A DNA stretch of 17,635 bases, taken from Myxococcales bacterium. GTDB lineage: Bacteria; Myxococcota; Bradymonadia; UBA7976; UBA1532. The DNA lies in assembly GCA_020633515.1 (NCBI GenBank), contig JACKDM010000074.1, positions 1-17,635 on the forward strand, in the 5' to 3' direction. The position numbers were made by a program, and so were the translations under genes. The notes below the pieces were generated by a model. The model did not search any database, was not told the DNA's origin, and saw nothing but the letters and a program-made list of their open reading frames with translations. Positions 1-7,068 of the stretch are shown here, one piece after another (the stretch's first letter is position 1; every line of letters begins with the position of its first letter).

Positions 1-84
1 GAGATGGCACCGTACCTCGGCCGCGCGATGACGAACGCCGAGCTGTGCCGGGTGTTCGGCGCCTGGGATCGGAGGCATGGGTGA
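1..84 (+). CDS. C-terminal end of an unidentified upstream gene (partial)
   Basis: Frame 1 is open from the window edge and ends in TGA at 82-84, giving about 27 residues that finish in AWDRRHG. The last base of the stop is the first base of the next gene's ATG (TGATG, 82-86), which is the usual sign of translational coupling in a bacterial operon. The Shine-Dalgarno sequence of the next gene (GGAGG, 71-75) lies inside this frame. Too little is present to recognise a family. The call rests on the stop/start overlap and codon composition, so a chance open frame remains possible. Confidence 0.5.
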   Translation, partial: EMAPYLGRAMTNAELCRVFGAWDRRHG

Positions 85-740
85 TGCGGGCTTGCTGGGT
101 GCTGGTGGCGGCGGCTGCGGCGGGCGTGGCCGCGGCGGGCGGGGCGCGGGCGGAGAGCGACGCGGGGGTCGAGGGGCTGGTCGTCGAGGCGTGCGTCGCG
201 GGCTTCATCGACGCGGATCGCGACGGGGAGCCCGATCCGGTCGGTGATGTGGACGCGCCGACGGAGCGGGCGCTGGCCTTCCCCGGCGCGCTGCCGGCGG
301 CGAGCGTTCGGAGCGGGGTGCTCGAAGTGCACCTGACGGCGCCGCTCGATGACTCGACGGCGCTGGTCTTCGGGATCGGCCGCACGCGCTGGCTGCCCTT
401 CGAGGGGTCGAGGGGCGATCCAGCCTGCGCGGAAGGCTGCGGGGCGGCGCCGCGGATCTTCGTGGGGCCGTTCGGCACGCAGGCGCTCGATCCCGCGGAG
501 CCGGTCGTCGTCGGGCTCGCGCAGACGGCGGGCGGGCCGGTGTGGGTGGAGCGGATCTGTCTGTCGCTGCTGCAGTGGCCGCGGCTCGATGCCGGCGTGG
601 GGTCAGGGTCCGAGGGCGCGGGGCGCGCGTCGAGCGGCTGCGATCAGTCGGGCGGGGCGCCGGGTGCGTGGGCGGGGTTGGGGATCGCGCTGGTAGCGCT
701 CGGGCGACGGAGGCGGCGCGGGGCGGGTGCGAGCCGGTAG
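84..740 (+). CDS. Secreted protein with a MYXO-CTERM-like C-terminal anchor
   Basis: This is a 218-residue protein of unknown function. The ATG at 84 was chosen because GGAGG (71-75) sits 8 bases upstream; a GTG at 45 in the same frame has no such site. Residues 1 to about 24 form a signal peptide (a hydrophobic Ala/Val/Gly stretch ending in an ARA-type cleavage site). The middle part contains a DADRDGEPDP segment, an acidic Asp-rich loop that could bind calcium, and a few Cys residues that could form disulfides. The end has a Ser/Gly-rich spacer, SSGC, a short hydrophobic helix (about AWAGLGIALVALG) and five arginines. That order (Cys motif, helix, Arg cluster) matches the myxobacterial MYXO-CTERM sorting tails, though the Cys motif is not the classic one. 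It ends 11 bases from the convergent gene at 752. I recognise no domain in the core. Confidence 0.8.
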   Translation: MRACWVLVAAAAAGVAAAGGARAESDAGVEGLVVEACVAGFIDADRDGEPDPVGDVDAPTERALAFPGALPAASVRSGVLEVHLTAPLDDSTALVFGIGRTRWLPFEGSRGDPACAEGCGAAPRIFVGPFGTQALDPAEPVVVGLAQTAGGPVWVERICLSLLQWPRLDAGVGSGSEGAGRASSGCDQSGGAPGAWAGLGIALVALGRRRRRGAGASR

Positions 741-751
741 CGGCGCGCGGG

Positions 752-1327
752 TCACCAGTTGGTCAGGGCGATCGTGGAGTTGGTCGGATCGACCATGTGC
801 CAGCCATGGACGGGCGCGAGGCTCGCGCTGAGCACGTCGTTGTAGCCGCCGTTGTAGTAGAAGCCGGCGCGCGCGGTGCCGATGCCATGCTGCCAGGGTA
901 CGTCGGCGTTGCGCTGGTACTTGAGGCGGGCGGTGGTCGTGTGGGGGATGCGCTCGAGCACGATCGAGACCGAGTCCTGGTTGAAGCCCTTGGGACCGAG
1001 GTGTTCGTTGACCCGCACGGTCATGAACCTGCGCACCCCGCCGAGCGCCTGGGCGTAGTCGAGGACCTCGCGGTACACGCCGGGTCGGTTGGGGCCGTTC
1101 ATGACCGCGTAGAGGCGGGCCGTGCCACGGTTGAAGTGAGGCTCGACGCCGTTGACGTGCGCGGCGAAGGCGAGGCGCCCGGCGGCGAAGTTCGCCGGGG
1201 TGTCGGGGATGTGGATGGCATACAGGCGGGCGCCGGTGTCGAGGAAGATGCCGAGGCATCCACGGATGCCATCGACGCCGACGGCCTGAAGGTCGTCACC
1301 ATAGGAATACATCGTCGCGATGAACAT
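752..1327 (-). CDS. Hypothetical protein with a CheD/CNF1-like deamidase signature
   Basis: This is a 191-residue protein with no signal peptide and no membrane segment. Translation starts at the ATG at 1327-1325, with a GGGGGGAG tract 7 bases upstream. Near the N-terminus, residues 21-24 read IRGC, followed by a hydrophobic strand (LGIFL), a turn (DTGAR), a second strand and His39 (LYAIHIP). CheD chemoreceptor deamidases and the toxins CNF1 and BLF1 share a fold in which a Cys at the end of an LxGC/LGSC motif pairs with a His about 12-17 residues later; here the spacing is 15, the same as Cys866/His881 in CNF1. Val18 lies six residues before the Cys, where CheD and BLF1 place their third active-site residue. 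The rest (NGPNRPG, an ALG helix, a Trp/Asn-rich C-terminus) is not recognised. It lies 89 bases downstream of the VWA lipoprotein on the same strand. The gene is secure; the enzymatic reading is an inference from a motif. Confidence 0.85.
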   Translation of the reverse strand: MFIATMYSYGDDLQAVGVDGIRGCLGIFLDTGARLYAIHIPDTPANFAAGRLAFAAHVNGVEPHFNRGTARLYAVMNGPNRPGVYREVLDYAQALGGVRRFMTVRVNEHLGPKGFNQDSVSIVLERIPHTTTARLKYQRNADVPWQHGIGTARAGFYYNGGYNDVLSASLAPVHGWHMVDPTNSTIALTNW

Positions 1328-1374
1328 GAACGGGCTCCCCCCATGGACCGCTGGAGATGCGGTCTCGGAGCGGG

Positions 1375-1404
1375 ATTATGCCCGCAGGGGCCGGGTCGCG
1401 TCGA
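1375..1404 (-). promoter_or_regulatory. Candidate promoter for the deamidase-like gene
   Basis: On the minus strand a CATAAT hexamer (1380-1375; 5 of 6 to the -10 consensus) lies 18 bases after TCGACG (1404-1399; 4 of 6 to the -35 consensus). An AT-rich hexamer stands out in this GC-rich DNA. The predicted 5' untranslated leader is about 40 bases. Arms GCGGG (1370-1374) and CCCGC (1381-1385) flank the -10 exactly, which could be an operator. Confidence 0.35.
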
Positions 1405-1416
1405 CGGTTCGCGACC

Positions 1417-3238
1417 TCACTCCGGTCCGCAGAAGCAGGGCGCGCCGCCCTGGCAGGGGGCGAGGCCGAGGGGCTGGCAGGCGCCGATCGCGCAGTCGCG
1501 GGGTACGGTGCATTCGATCGTGCAGTGCGGGGCGCCGCCCTGGGTGATGCACCAGCCGGTGCCGCAGCCGCCGCCGTTGACCGCGCAGCGCCAGCCGGCG
1601 TCGACGCGGTAGCCGCGGCCTTCGCCGGGGGTGGTCTCTTCGCAGGGGGCGGGCACGGCGCAGGGGCCGAGGCCGGGGCCGGCGGCGGGGAGGCGGGCGG
1701 TGTATTCGACGCGGAGCTCGGCGGCGGGGGGGAGCGGGCGGCGGGCGCGGACGGCGAAGCCGCCGCAGGCGCGGGAGTTGATGACTTCGTAGTCATCGGG
1801 GAGGAGGTGGCGCCAGGGTCCCTCGCAGCGGGCGGTGGGGTCGCGCTCGTCGAGGCAGCGGCCGGCGACGCGGACGGCGCGGTTCTGCGGCTGGCTGCGC
1901 TCGATGGCGTCCTGGCAGGGGCGGTCGCCGACGAAGCACTCGGGCGGGGGGTCGAGGCAGATCTCGGCGGGCTCGGCGCGGGCGAAGGCGGCGACGCGGG
2001 CGGCGAGGGAGGCGCCGACGTCGGGGGCGCAGATCGCGGGGCCGGAGGGGTCGCCGAGCGCGGCGGCGAGCGCGCGGTAGCGGGGGGCGTCGGTGGCGCC
2101 CTGGCGGGCAATGGTGCAGGTGGGGCGCGGGGGGCCGACGCACTCGCCGCGGTCGTCGCAGCAGCGGGCGGACCAGGTGGCGAAGTCGTCGTCGGGGTGC
2201 GCCTCGGGGTCGCAGTCGGGGCCGTCGGTGCTCGCGACGTAGGGGCGCCAGCGGACCGGGTGAGGCGTGGGGGGGGCGATCCAGGGGAAGACCTGGAGGC
2301 GGGCGTCGGCGGCGCGGGCGGCGAGGCGGTCGGCGACGGCGTCGACGGTGATGAGCTGGCGGGCGTCGTAGGCGCAGCGGGCGGGGTCGTCGTGTACGAA
2401 GCCTGGCGGGGCGGAGCAGTCGTCTTCGTCGGCGATGACGATGACGGCGCGGGGTACGCCGGGGCGGAAGAAGCGCGCGGTCTCGGCGCCGCAGTGGCCG
2501 AGGAGCTCGCCGTTGGGGCCGTCGCAGGCGGTGGCGGCGTCGAGGGCGGCGACGCCGGCGGCGAAGTCGTCGCCGCGGACGCCGAGGGTGGTCATGCAGG
2601 CGAAGGTGAAGCGGAGCTGTTCGCGGTAGCAGTCGCCGTCGGGGCAGCCTTCGCCGATGGCGCCGTCGGGGCCGAAGCGGGCGATCGGGGGGAGGCGGCC
2701 GGCGACGGCGCGGACCTCGCAGGCGTCGGTGGGGGGCACGTAGGGGAGCCCGGTGCGGAGGTCGATGCAGCCGGGGGTGGGGATGGCGGGCGCGGGGCGG
2801 GCGATGAAGCGGCCTCGCAGGCCGCGGCCGGGGTCCATGTCGGTGCTGATGGCGGTGACGACGAGGTCGAGCGCGGGGAGGTGCTCGAGGAGGGCGTCGG
2901 CGAAGGCTTCGATCTCGGCGGGCACGACGACCTGCTCGTCGCACATGGAGCTGGAGTCGTCGACGACCCAGAGCAGGTCGAGCGCGACGGGCTCGGGGTG
3001 GGCGATGAGGCTGCGGAGGACCACGGGGGCGAGGTCGGCGCCGGGGAGGGGCGCGCCGTCGGTGGGGGGCGTCGGCGTCGGTCGGTGGGGTGGCGGCGTC
3101 GGCGGGGGGGGCGTCGGGGGGCGGGTCGTGGGGGCTGGCGGCGGGGTCCTCGCAGCCGAGGAGGGTGAGGAGGGCGGCGAGCAGGGGCGCGGGGAGGCGG
3201 GCGAGGCGGCGGGCGAGGCGGCGGGCGCGGCGCGGCAT
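1417..3238 (-). CDS. VWA-domain lipoprotein with one apparent frameshift
   Basis: An exported, lipid-anchored protein of about 606 residues after one frame correction. It starts at the ATG at 3238-3236, with GGAGG 5 bases upstream. An Arg-rich start and hydrophobic helix end in the lipobox LLGC (Cys29), followed by Glu-Asp and a Pro/Asp/Ala linker. The linker runs into another frame, and deleting one base from the six-G run at 3064-3069 restores a sensible DAPTDGAPLPG junction. The second frame then carries a VWA domain: strand LDLLWVV followed by DDSSSM, which fits the DxSxS metal-binding (MIDAS) motif, at 2943-2976, and later strands such as AVIVIADEDD. The C-terminal part is Cys-rich, ending in closely spaced Cys pairs, consistent with oxidised extracytoplasmic folding. 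VWA domains usually bind protein ligands through a metal ion; the ligand here is unknown. The frame break may be a sequencing error, slippage at the homopolymer, or a real mutation. Confidence 0.8.
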
Positions 3239-3421
3239 GGTGACCTCCGGGTCGGGGGGCCATGGTAGCGCGTCGGGGGTGGGGCGCGAGGGGCTTGTGG
3301 GGGTGGGATGCGCGGGGATGACTTCGCCGAGGATGCAGAGAGCATACCCCGGGGCGCGGGGCGGATGGCAGCTTGTTTCGCTCGGGGGCTGGGCGGTAGG
3401 CAGCGGGCGAGGAGGTGTGGC

Positions 3422-5531
3422 ATGGCAGCGTTGACGGAGGACCAGCGGCGATGGCTCGAGCGGCAGCAGGCGCTCGCGGCGGCGGCGCGGCGGGTGTGGC
3501 CGGACGCGGCGGCGCCGTACGCGGGCACGATGCGGATCCGGTCGGGGGGGCGGGCGCGCGACGTGCTGGTCGGCGATGGGGGGCATGTCGGCGCGGTGGT
3601 GCGGATCGACCACGCGAGCGCGCCGCTGGCCGAGGTGTTCTATGGGTGCCGGCCGGGGGATGCCTACGAGGTCGAGGCGGGGGCGCGGGTGTTGACGGGG
3701 GAGCTGGTCGAGCGGGCGCGGGTGCGCTTCGCGGGCGGGGCGCTGGTCGAGGTGGCGGGCGATGGGGTGCGGCTGCGGCGGGTGGGTGATGCCTGGGTCG
3801 CCGAGCCGGATCCGCCGCTGGTGACGGTGAGCGGGCCGCGGCGGGCGGGGGGGCTGGTCGGCTTCGCGCAGCTCGACGCGGCGCAGCGGGCGGCGGTCGA
3901 GGCGCCGGGCGGGGCGGCGCTGATCCTGGGGGAGGCGGGCGCGGGCAAGACGACGGTCGCGCTGCATCGGCTGGCATGGCGGCGGCGGGCGCTGGAGGCG
4001 GCGGGGCGGCGCTGTCGGGCGCTGGTGGTGGTGCCGAACGCGGCGCTCGGGCGCATGGTCGAGGGGCAGCTCGCGGCGCTCGGGCTGCCCGAGGTGCCGG
4101 TGGTGACCTTCGACGACTGGGCGTGGCGGCAGGCGGCGCGGGCCTTCGTCGACTGGCCGCGGCGGCGCAGCGGGGACGCGACGGCGGCGACGGTGGCGCT
4201 CAAGCGGCACCCGGCGTTGCTGGCCGAGGTCGAGGCGCTGGCGCGGGGCGCTGCCGGCGGCCGAGGGCGCTGCGGGCGGCGAGCGCAGCTCATCCACTTC
4301 GGGGACCGCGATCGCGTGGCGCGGGTCGCGGCGGCGGGCTGACGGCGGGCGCGGTCGCCGAGACGCTGGAGCACTGCCATGCAGTTCAGTGATCCGGCCG
4401 AGGTGGAGTGGTCGCACGTCGACGCGGCGCGGCTGCGCACGATCGACGCGCGGCTGATCGACGAGGGCACGCCGATGGCGGACGCGGGAGCGCCGACGTG
4501 GAGGACGCGGCGGTGATGTTCGCGCTCGACTGGCGTTGGCGGCCGCGAGCGGGCGGGCGGCGGCGCGGCCGCGGCGGTACGACGTGCTGGTGGTCGACGA
4601 GGCGCAGGCGCTGACTGCGGTCGAGCTGGCGCTGCTCGGGCGCGGTGGCGGCGGGCGGGGATCTGGTGGTCGCGGGGACGCGGGCAGCACTTCGACGAGG
4701 GCGTGGCGTTCGCGGGCTGGCCGGCGGCGCTGGCGGCCCTGGGCGCGCTGGGGCGCGGTGACGACGCTGCGGACGTCGTACGCTGCTGCCGCGCTGGCGG
4801 CTGGGCGCGGCGGTGGGTGGAGCTGGGTGGACGGCGGCGGTGGAGCGGCGCGGTGCCTCGCCGCGGGCATCAGCAGGGCTGGGCGCGGCGGTGGGTGGAG
4901 CCGTCGGTGGGATCGGCGGCGGTGGGGTCGACGGCGGTGGGATCGGCGGCGGCGGGAGCGGTGGCATCGGAGGCATCGGAGGCATCGGCGCCGGTGGCCT
5001 CGGTGCCAGTGGCATCGGCAGCCGCTGGCATCGGCGATGGCATCCACCGCGACGACGACGCGCGTGATGTCATCAACCGTGGTGGCATCACCGGGCGAGG
5101 TCCCCTCCCCCGCCGGGTCGCCGGCGGCGGTGACGCTGCACCGCGCCGCGCATCGCTGCCACCTCGCGCTCGCGATCATCGAGGCGCTCGACGCGCTCCC
5201 GGCGGGGCACACGGCGGCGGTGATCACCCGCACCCCGGCGGGGGCGGCGGCGTGGGCGGCGCTGCTCGGGCACGGGCTCTCGGTGCGGCACGCGGCCGAT
5301 GGCGATCTGCGGCCCGGGGCGGGGGTCGCGGTGCTGCCGGTGGCGCACGCGCGGGGGCTCGAGTTCGACGTCGTGGTGGTCCCCGACGCCGGACCCGGCT
5401 GGGCCGACACGGCGGCCGATCGGCGGGCGCTGTATGTCGCGGCGACGCGGGCGGCGGGGCGGCTGGTGCTCGCGACCGTCGGGCGATGGACGCCGATCCT
5501 GCGCGGGTCGGGGGTCGAGCGAGACGGTTGA
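3422..5531 (+). pseudogene. HelD/UvrD-like superfamily 1 helicase, broken in the middle by multiple frameshifts
   Basis: About 703 codons in length. The ATG at 3422 has GGAGG (3411-3415) 6 bases upstream. The intact first part (to about 4335) has the HelD-style N-terminal region (GTMRIR...GHVGAVVRIDHASAPLAEVFYG) and the Walker A motif GEAGAGKTT (Lys at about residue 176, 3947-3949). From about 4330 to 4770 the coding signal jumps frame roughly seven times, yet the pieces still show HFGDRDRV, DVEDAAVMFALDW, the Walker B motif YDVLVVDEAQ (4578-4607), VVAGDAGQHFDEG and TLRTSY. A repetitive tract follows (about 4799-5060). A last intact part (about 5100-5531) carries the late helicase motifs VAHARGLEFDVVVVPD and ALYVAATRA. 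HelD-type proteins are ATPases that act on RNA polymerase or DNA. As written it cannot give a full-length protein. Conservation of motifs across the breaks suggests recent decay or local consensus errors rather than an old relic. Confidence 0.8.
4799..4989 (+). repeat. Direct repeat and tandem short repeats inside the helicase gene
   Basis: A 24-base direct repeat beginning ggctgggcgcgg occurs at 4799-4822 and 4877-4900, 78 bases apart. After it come three 15-base units at 4906-4950, of which the first and third are identical (ggtgggatcggcggc), and then three 9-base units at 4963-4989 (ggcatcgga, ggcatcgga, ggcatcggc). The 15- and 9-base units are multiples of three, so gain or loss of copies would keep the frame. 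In one frame the tract codes for Gly-rich residues. It separates the middle and C-terminal motif groups of the helicase. Confidence 0.8.
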
Positions 5532-5634
5532 ACACAGCGCGGGCACTTCGGCGAACGGCGCACCCGTCTTCTGCCGCTGCGGATGCTTCGCCGCGATCGC
5601 AGGTGAGCAGTGGTCACAACGGTTCGATCGCGCA

Positions 5635-5664
5635 TTGATTCCCGCGGTGAGCACCGCTTACGGT
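5635..5664 (+). promoter_or_regulatory. Candidate leaderless promoter of the P450 gene
   Basis: TTGATT (5635-5640) is followed after 18 bases by TACGGT (5659-5664), which fits the loose TANNNT form of a -10 box. The P450 ATG starts only 6 bases further on, so transcription would begin at or next to the start codon. No Shine-Dalgarno sequence precedes that ATG, which agrees with a leaderless message. The match is modest. Confidence 0.3.
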
Positions 5665-5670
5665 TGCACC

Positions 5671-7062
5671 ATGAGCACCGCCGCCCAAGTCGAGACCATG
5701 ACCACCGCCGATCCCCGCGCCGTGCCCGGTCCCCGGGGGTTGCCCCTCCTGGGGGTGGCACGCGAGCTCCTCGTCGATCCCTTCACCCTGATCGAGCGCT
5801 GCACGGTCGAGTATGGTGGTCTGGTGCGGCTCCCGCTGCCGGGGCGGTCGGCGTTCCTGCTCAGTGATCCCGAGCTGGTCAAGTTCGCGCTGCTCGAGAC
5901 CGAGCGCGCGGTGCGCAAGCCGCCGTCGATGATCAAGCGGGTGCATCTGGCGCTCGGGCTCGGGCTGGTGACCTCCGAGGGTGATCTGTGGCGGCGCAAC
6001 CGGCGGATCGCAAACCCGGTCTTCACCCGCGAGCGGCTGCGGGCGATGGAGCCGCAGATCAGGCAGGCGGCGCAGGAGACGGTCGATCGGTGGCAAGGCA
6101 AGACGGTGATCGATCTCAAGGAGGAGTTCTCGCGCACGCTGCTCGAGCTGGTGATCCGCGGTCTCTTCGACGCGAGCTCGATCGATCGCTTCGATGACAT
6201 CGCGGCGAGCCTGCTCGAGCTGTTGCGGTTCACGGTCAAGATGTTCGTCTCGGCGATGCCACCGCATATGTACTTCCCGACGCCGACGCGGCTGCGGGCC
6301 GAGTTCCACCGGCGGCGCTTCGATCGCATCGTCGCCGAGATGATCGCGGCGCGGCGGGCGGCGGGGGTGCAGCACGAGGACGTGCTGGCGTTCTTCATGG
6401 ACGCGGTCGACGATCACACCGGGGAGAAGCTGACGGTCGAGGAGATCGCCGACGAGGTGCGCACGATGTTCCTCGCCGGCTACGAGACGACGGCGACGGC
6501 GCTGGTGTTTGCGTGTCGGCTGGTCGCCGAGCACCCGCTGGTGCGCGAGCGGCTGGAGGCGGAGCTCGATTCGGTGCTCGGGGGGCGGATGCCGGGGATC
6601 GAGGATCTGCACCGGCTGCCGTACACGGTGCAGGTCTTCCACGAGGCGCTGCGGCTGTATCCGCCGGCGTGGCTGATCGGTCGGGAGATGGCGGAGACGG
6701 CGGAGCTGGGTGGCTACCTGATGCCGAAGGGTACGCTGATGTTCGTCTCGCCGTGGGCGACCCATCGCAGCCCGCACAACTGGGAGTCACCGCTGAGCTT
6801 CGATCCCGATCGCTTCGCGGCGGAGAACCGCGATCGCTATCACAAGTTCGCGTTCATCCCGTTCGGCGGCGGGTCGCGCAAGTGCATCGGCACCAACCTC
6901 GCGATGCTGGAGGGTCCGATCCTGCTGGCGGCGGTGGCGCAGCACTATCGGCTGGAGATGCTGCCGGGCGAGCGGCTGGTGATGCACGGCGGGGTGACGC
7001 TCAACATCGAGTCGGGCACGCGCATGGGGGTGCGGCCGCGGCGGCGGGAGCTGGCCGGCTGA
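5671..7062 (+). CDS. Cytochrome P450
   Basis: A 463-residue haem-thiolate monooxygenase, the usual length for a soluble bacterial P450. The ATG at 5671 is used because the P450 fold begins soon after it (a PGPRGLPLLG hinge); the frame is open further upstream but with no recognisable P450 sequence. Visible motifs in order: C-helix W107xxxR111 (haem propionate contact), I-helix AGYETT (269-274; oxygen activation, with Glu and Thr), the ExxR motif EALR (325-328), FDPDRF, and the haem loop FGGGSRKCIG with ligand Cys405. The sequence style resembles class E P450s of the CYP102/CYP4-like type. No ferredoxin or reductase gene is in the window, so the electron donor must be encoded elsewhere. The substrate cannot be told; fatty acids or a secondary metabolite are possible. 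Its end faces the VCBS-repeat gene with only 6 bases between. Confidence 0.95.
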   Translation: MSTAAQVETMTTADPRAVPGPRGLPLLGVARELLVDPFTLIERCTVEYGGLVRLPLPGRSAFLLSDPELVKFALLETERAVRKPPSMIKRVHLALGLGLVTSEGDLWRRNRRIANPVFTRERLRAMEPQIRQAAQETVDRWQGKTVIDLKEEFSRTLLELVIRGLFDASSIDRFDDIAASLLELLRFTVKMFVSAMPPHMYFPTPTRLRAEFHRRRFDRIVAEMIAARRAAGVQHEDVLAFFMDAVDDHTGEKLTVEEIADEVRTMFLAGYETTATALVFACRLVAEHPLVRERLEAELDSVLGGRMPGIEDLHRLPYTVQVFHEALRLYPPAWLIGREMAETAELGGYLMPKGTLMFVSPWATHRSPHNWESPLSFDPDRFAAENRDRYHKFAFIPFGGGSRKCIGTNLAMLEGPILLAAVAQHYRLEMLPGERLVMHGGVTLNIESGTRMGVRPRRRELAG

Positions 7063-7068
7063 ACGTGC

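Noticed and set aside
1357..3168. A 603-codon open frame on the plus strand opposite the VWA gene
   Set aside because: The product is almost all Gly, Ala, Val, Asp and Glu with no domain. The opposite strand carries a VWA domain with a MIDAS motif and patterned Cys residues.
3239..3421. Promoters in the divergent gap between the VWA and helicase genes
   Set aside because: A TATGCT hexamer (3346-3341, minus strand) and a TTGTTT (3373-3378, plus strand) exist, but neither has an acceptable partner box at 16-18 bases, so no promoter was called.
4799..4989. Possible CRISPR array in the helicase gene
   Set aside because: The units are 9-24 bases, directly adjacent or overlapping in composition, with no regular unique spacers and no cas gene nearby.
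4870..5091. A 73-codon minus-strand frame rich in Asp, Ala and Thr inside the helicase
   Set aside because: It is explained by the tandem repeats on the plus strand. It has no ribosome binding site and lies within the span of a helicase gene.
5603..5617. Inverted repeat GTGA-N7-TCAC upstream of the P450
   Set aside because: Four-base arms are too short to mean much in this base composition, and it is not placed over a promoter box.
1793..5761. A 1322-codon open frame on the minus strand through the VWA and helicase region
   Set aside because: Only its piece around 3238-3064 (signal peptide and lipobox) is real. The rest is Arg/Pro-rich antisense or out-of-frame translation without motifs.
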